A DNA stretch of 64,000 bases from Photobacterium aquae. GTDB lineage: Bacteria; Pseudomonadota; Gammaproteobacteria; Enterobacterales; Vibrionaceae. Of this stretch, positions 61,832 through 64,000 are shown in pieces. Made by a program: the position numbers and the translations under genes. The DNA is taken from the NCBI RefSeq assembly GCF_001029445.1, contig NZ_LDOT01000034.1:62001-126000 (forward strand), written 5' to 3'. The notes under the pieces were generated by a model. It saw only the letters and a list, made by a program, of their open reading frames with translations. It made no database searches and had not been told where the DNA came from. How positions within the stretch are numbered: the stretch's first letter is position 1; each line of letters opens with the position of its first letter.

Positions 61832-63058
61832 ATGCCAATAACATCCTTAGTGAGAGTCTGTCAGCTCTTTATCATCAGTACCGTAACCCTTCTTTCTGTT
61901 GATCACACCCACGCAGAACCCTTGCCGACCCAACCAGAAATCGCAGCAGAAGCATGGCTATTAATGAGCTATGAATCAGGTCAGGTGATCGCTGGGGACA
62001 ATATCCATAAACCCCATGCCCCAGCCAGTTTGGTAAAAATCATGACCACCTACGTGGTGGGCAGAGAATTAGAATCTGGCCATATCCACGATGAGGATCT
62101 GGTTGTCATTAGTGAGAACGCCTGGGGGAAAAAATTTCCTGGTTCGTCCAAAATGTTTTTAAACGTGGGTGACGAAGTCAGCGTCAAGCATCTCAACCAC
62201 GGGGTCATCGTCTCATCGGGCAACGATGCGACCGTTGCGCTGGCTGAACATGTTGCAGGCCACCAATCGGCCTTTGTAGAAATGATGAACCGCCACGCCG
62301 AACGCCTCGGCATGGACAATAGTTACTTCACCAACCCTCACGGGCTGGATGCCGACGAGCAAGCCACAACCGCTTATGATATTGCCTTGCTTACCCGCGC
62401 GCTCATTCAGGATCTGCCGACTATTTATCCCCTATTCAAGGAAAAAACCTTTACCTTCGGTAAAATCAAACAAGGCAACCGTAACGCTTTACTCTGGGAT
62501 ACCACCATCAATGTTGATGGGGTCAAAACAGGATATACCAAACAGGCCGGCTATAGCTTGGTCTCTTCTGCCGAGCAAAACGGGGAACGCCTGATCGCTG
62601 TTGTCTTGGGAACCAAGAGTGCAACCACACGAAGGACGGAAAGTAAAAAGCTGCTAACTTGGGGCTTTCGCTTCTATCAGGATATCGAACCACAGTTCAG
62701 TGGCAAGGAACTCGCCCCGCTTAAAGTATGGTACGGCTCTCCCTCCGCCATTAACCTGACCTTGGAAGACGGTGGGGTCATCACGGTCCCGCGTCGTCAG
62801 CGCAAGCAGATTGAACACAAGATTTATTACAACCATGATCTCGAAGCCCCCGTCGAAATAGGCCAGCCCGTGGGACGAGTCGAATGGTATCTCAACGATG
62901 AAATTATCGCAGAACGCGCTTTGCTGGCCAAAGAGGCATCCGTCGAAGCCCCTTGGTATAAAACCGCTATCGATTCAGTCTGGCGACCTGTAAATAAATG
63001 GTTCACCGAGCAGAACTGGGAGCCGGAAAAGACCACAACTGATTCAGCTACTCACTAG
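61832..63058 (+). CDS. D-alanyl-D-alanine carboxypeptidase (PBP5/6 family)
   Basis: The 408-residue low-molecular-mass penicillin-binding protein trims the terminal D-Ala of peptidoglycan stem peptides. A signal peptide ends near HTHAEP (residue 28). Motifs are SxxK in PASLVKIM (Ser66, Lys69), SGN in VSSGND and KTG in DGVKTGYT. The beta-rich C-terminal domain and an amphipathic tail that would bind the inner membrane follow. AAGGGG precedes the ATG. It resembles DacA/DacC and may be a second paralog. Confidence 0.93.
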   Translation: MPITSLVRVCQLFIISTVTLLSVDHTHAEPLPTQPEIAAEAWLLMSYESGQVIAGDNIHKPHAPASLVKIMTTYVVGRELESGHIHDEDLVVISENAWGKKFPGSSKMFLNVGDEVSVKHLNHGVIVSSGNDATVALAEHVAGHQSAFVEMMNRHAERLGMDNSYFTNPHGLDADEQATTAYDIALLTRALIQDLPTIYPLFKEKTFTFGKIKQGNRNALLWDTTINVDGVKTGYTKQAGYSLVSSAEQNGERLIAVVLGTKSATTRRTESKKLLTWGFRFYQDIEPQFSGKELAPLKVWYGSPSAINLTLEDGGVITVPRRQRKQIEHKIYYNHDLEAPVEIGQPVGRVEWYLNDEIIAERALLAKEASVEAPWYKTAIDSVWRPVNKWFTEQNWEPEKTTTDSATH

Positions 63059-63084
63059 TCCCTTATTCACATGCCGATCAAATG

Positions 63085-63120
63085 TAATCTGTCAGTTTCT
63101 ATTTGGAAGCTGGCAGATTA
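63085..63120 (+). terminator. Stem-loop after carboxypeptidase gene
   Basis: An 11-bp stem (63085-63095 with 63110-63120) contains one G-U pair formed in plus-strand RNA, with a 14-nt loop. It lies 26 bases after the stop; the T-run is short. Confidence 0.6.
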
Positions 63121-63271
63121 TCAAACTCCCCCGCCTTTAAAGCCTGAAAACGTCATCGTCAACCTCTCAAAAGTATTGACAAAAATAAAATAAATCACGA
63201 CTCTATAATGCTGCGTTAATTTTACCGCACTAGCTGTTGCAGCAGCTTTAACTGTTAAAGAAAGGTAAAAT

Positions 63272-64000
63272 ATGAAGTTTCCCAAATCTCTGCCATCTTC
63301 CCATCAGTCACTTCTTGAGCATATTGTGCAGAGCCTGTCACAAGATCACCGACTATGCGGTATTGGCTGTAGTGGTTCGTATGCCTCGGATACCATGGAT
63401 CAATACAGCGATTTAGATATTGTTATCGCGATAGATCCGATGTTCTACCAAGAAGTCATGGCACAGCGTTTTGAAATACTAAAGCAATTTGAAAACATGC
63501 TGGCGGCCTTCACTGGGGAGCACGTCGGTGAACCTCGACTCATTATCTCTATCTTTGATAATAAAGAACTGGTACATGTCGATTTCAAATTTGTCTCTTT
63601 GCCTGACGCAGCAACACGTGTAGACGATACTCAGGTAATTTGGGAACGAGGCTCGCTACTTAGTGATGTATTTGCAACGGCTACTCCTCAGTATCCTCAG
63701 CCCGACCCGCAATGGATCGAAGACCGTATATGGATCTGGACTCATTACGCTGCGGCTAAAATTGCGCGTGGTGAGTATTTCGAAACCTTGGAATTTCTGT
63801 CTTTTCTTCGCATCAATGTCCTTTCTCCTCTGGCACTTAAACAAGCAGGGTTAACACCATCCGGCGTGAGGACTATCGAAAAGAGACTTCCTGCATTTGC
63901 CGACAAGCTACTTCACACCGTCGCAATGCCTGAACGTGATTCACTCAAATCAGCACTAATGCACTGTGTCTCAATTTATTTGGAATTACGGGACAACGAA
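63272..64000 (+). CDS. Nucleotidyltransferase domain protein, cut by window end
   Basis: The visible 243 codons are open to the last base of the window. The N-terminal CSGSYASDTMDQYSDLDIVI holds the GS-x(n)-DxD pattern of the polymerase beta-like nucleotidyltransferase fold, with both metal-binding Asp residues. A later VHVDFKFVS strand could give the third. The rest is helical, as in streptomycin/aminoglycoside 6-adenylyltransferase relatives. The substrate is not known. AAAGG precedes the ATG. Confidence 0.82.
   Translation, partial: MKFPKSLPSSHQSLLEHIVQSLSQDHRLCGIGCSGSYASDTMDQYSDLDIVIAIDPMFYQEVMAQRFEILKQFENMLAAFTGEHVGEPRLIISIFDNKELVHVDFKFVSLPDAATRVDDTQVIWERGSLLSDVFATATPQYPQPDPQWIEDRIWIWTHYAAAKIARGEYFETLEFLSFLRINVLSPLALKQAGLTPSGVRTIEKRLPAFADKLLHTVAMPERDSLKSALMHCVSIYLELRDNE

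Noticed and set aside
63176..63209. Perfect TTGACA and TATAAT hexamers before the nucleotidyltransferase gene
   Set aside because: The spacer is 22 bases, too long for a normal sigma-70 promoter. The -10 may be real with another -35, but the pair cannot be claimed.
1..64000. CRISPR arrays, tRNA or rRNA genes and complete insertion sequences
   Set aside because: No regularly spaced repeats, cloverleaf-like sequence, ribosomal RNA motif or transposase was recognised anywhere in the window.

Overview
The window is a 64 kb chromosomal segment of a gammaproteobacterium, most likely a member of the Vibrionaceae (Photobacterium/Grimontia/Vibrio-like). This rests on a set of recognisable proteins: AroG with an upstream TyrR-type box, NhaD, a VC0807-type membrane protein, MazG-like NTP pyrophosphohydrolase, lipoprotein pullulanase, NagA, a DmsC-like anchor, DUF1840 and PpiC. 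No rRNA, tRNA, CRISPR array, complete insertion sequence or prophage was seen. The species assignment is an inference from protein character only.

Layout. 0-13.4 kb: a RodA-family glycosyltransferase preceded by a small membrane protein, O-acetylhomoserine sulfhydrylase (metY), a periplasmic 5'-nucleotidase, a DJ-1/PfpI protein, DUF1840, a rhomboid protease, a crotonase, small lipoproteins, an AT-rich cluster of three immunity-like genes (DUF6985-like, DUF5713, Imm51), and aroG. 13.6-17.0 kb: a complete polar amino acid ABC transporter (ATPase, permease, binding protein, permease). 17.0-20.6 kb: a GNAT acetyltransferase and the cobalamin genes cobU-cobC-cobQ. 20.8-33.4 kb: a YgiW-like OB-fold protein, two alpha/beta hydrolases, a MATE exporter, the MazG-like protein, an unlisted zinc-ribbon microprotein behind a perfect palindrome, a glycerophosphodiesterase, a DEAD-box helicase, a ketosynthase-PfkB kinase pair divergent from a GlxA/AraC regulator with tandem operators between them, and small envelope proteins.

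33.5-43.6 kb: a 1196-residue pullulanase lipoprotein with duplicated N-terminal domains, an outer-membrane beta-barrel, secreted and membrane hypotheticals, PpiC with an insertion, a VC0807 protein, a CDGSH/glutamate-synthase fusion and an isochorismatase-like hydrolase. 43.6-47.1 kb is an accessory-looking patch: a gene fragment, a yefM-yoeB toxin-antitoxin pair, a YugP-like zinc metallopeptidase, a probably frameshifted lipoprotein and a truncated RES-domain protein. 47.2-56.6 kb: an orphan DmsC-like anchor, a DHA2-type exporter, nagA, a LysR regulator, then a LysR regulator followed by an SdsA-type alkylsulfatase. 56.7-64 kb: a beta-barrel, nhaD, two Opp/Dpp-type ATPases translationally coupled to an unknown protein, a D,D-carboxypeptidase, and a nucleotidyltransferase cut by the window end.

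Most genes are single housekeeping or accessory functions. The convincing multi-gene units are the amino acid transporter, cobU-cobC-cobQ, ketosynthase-PfkB, yefM-yoeB and the coupled ATPase trio. Starts were moved inward from the longest open frame wherever a ribosome binding site, signal peptide or family alignment favoured a later codon.
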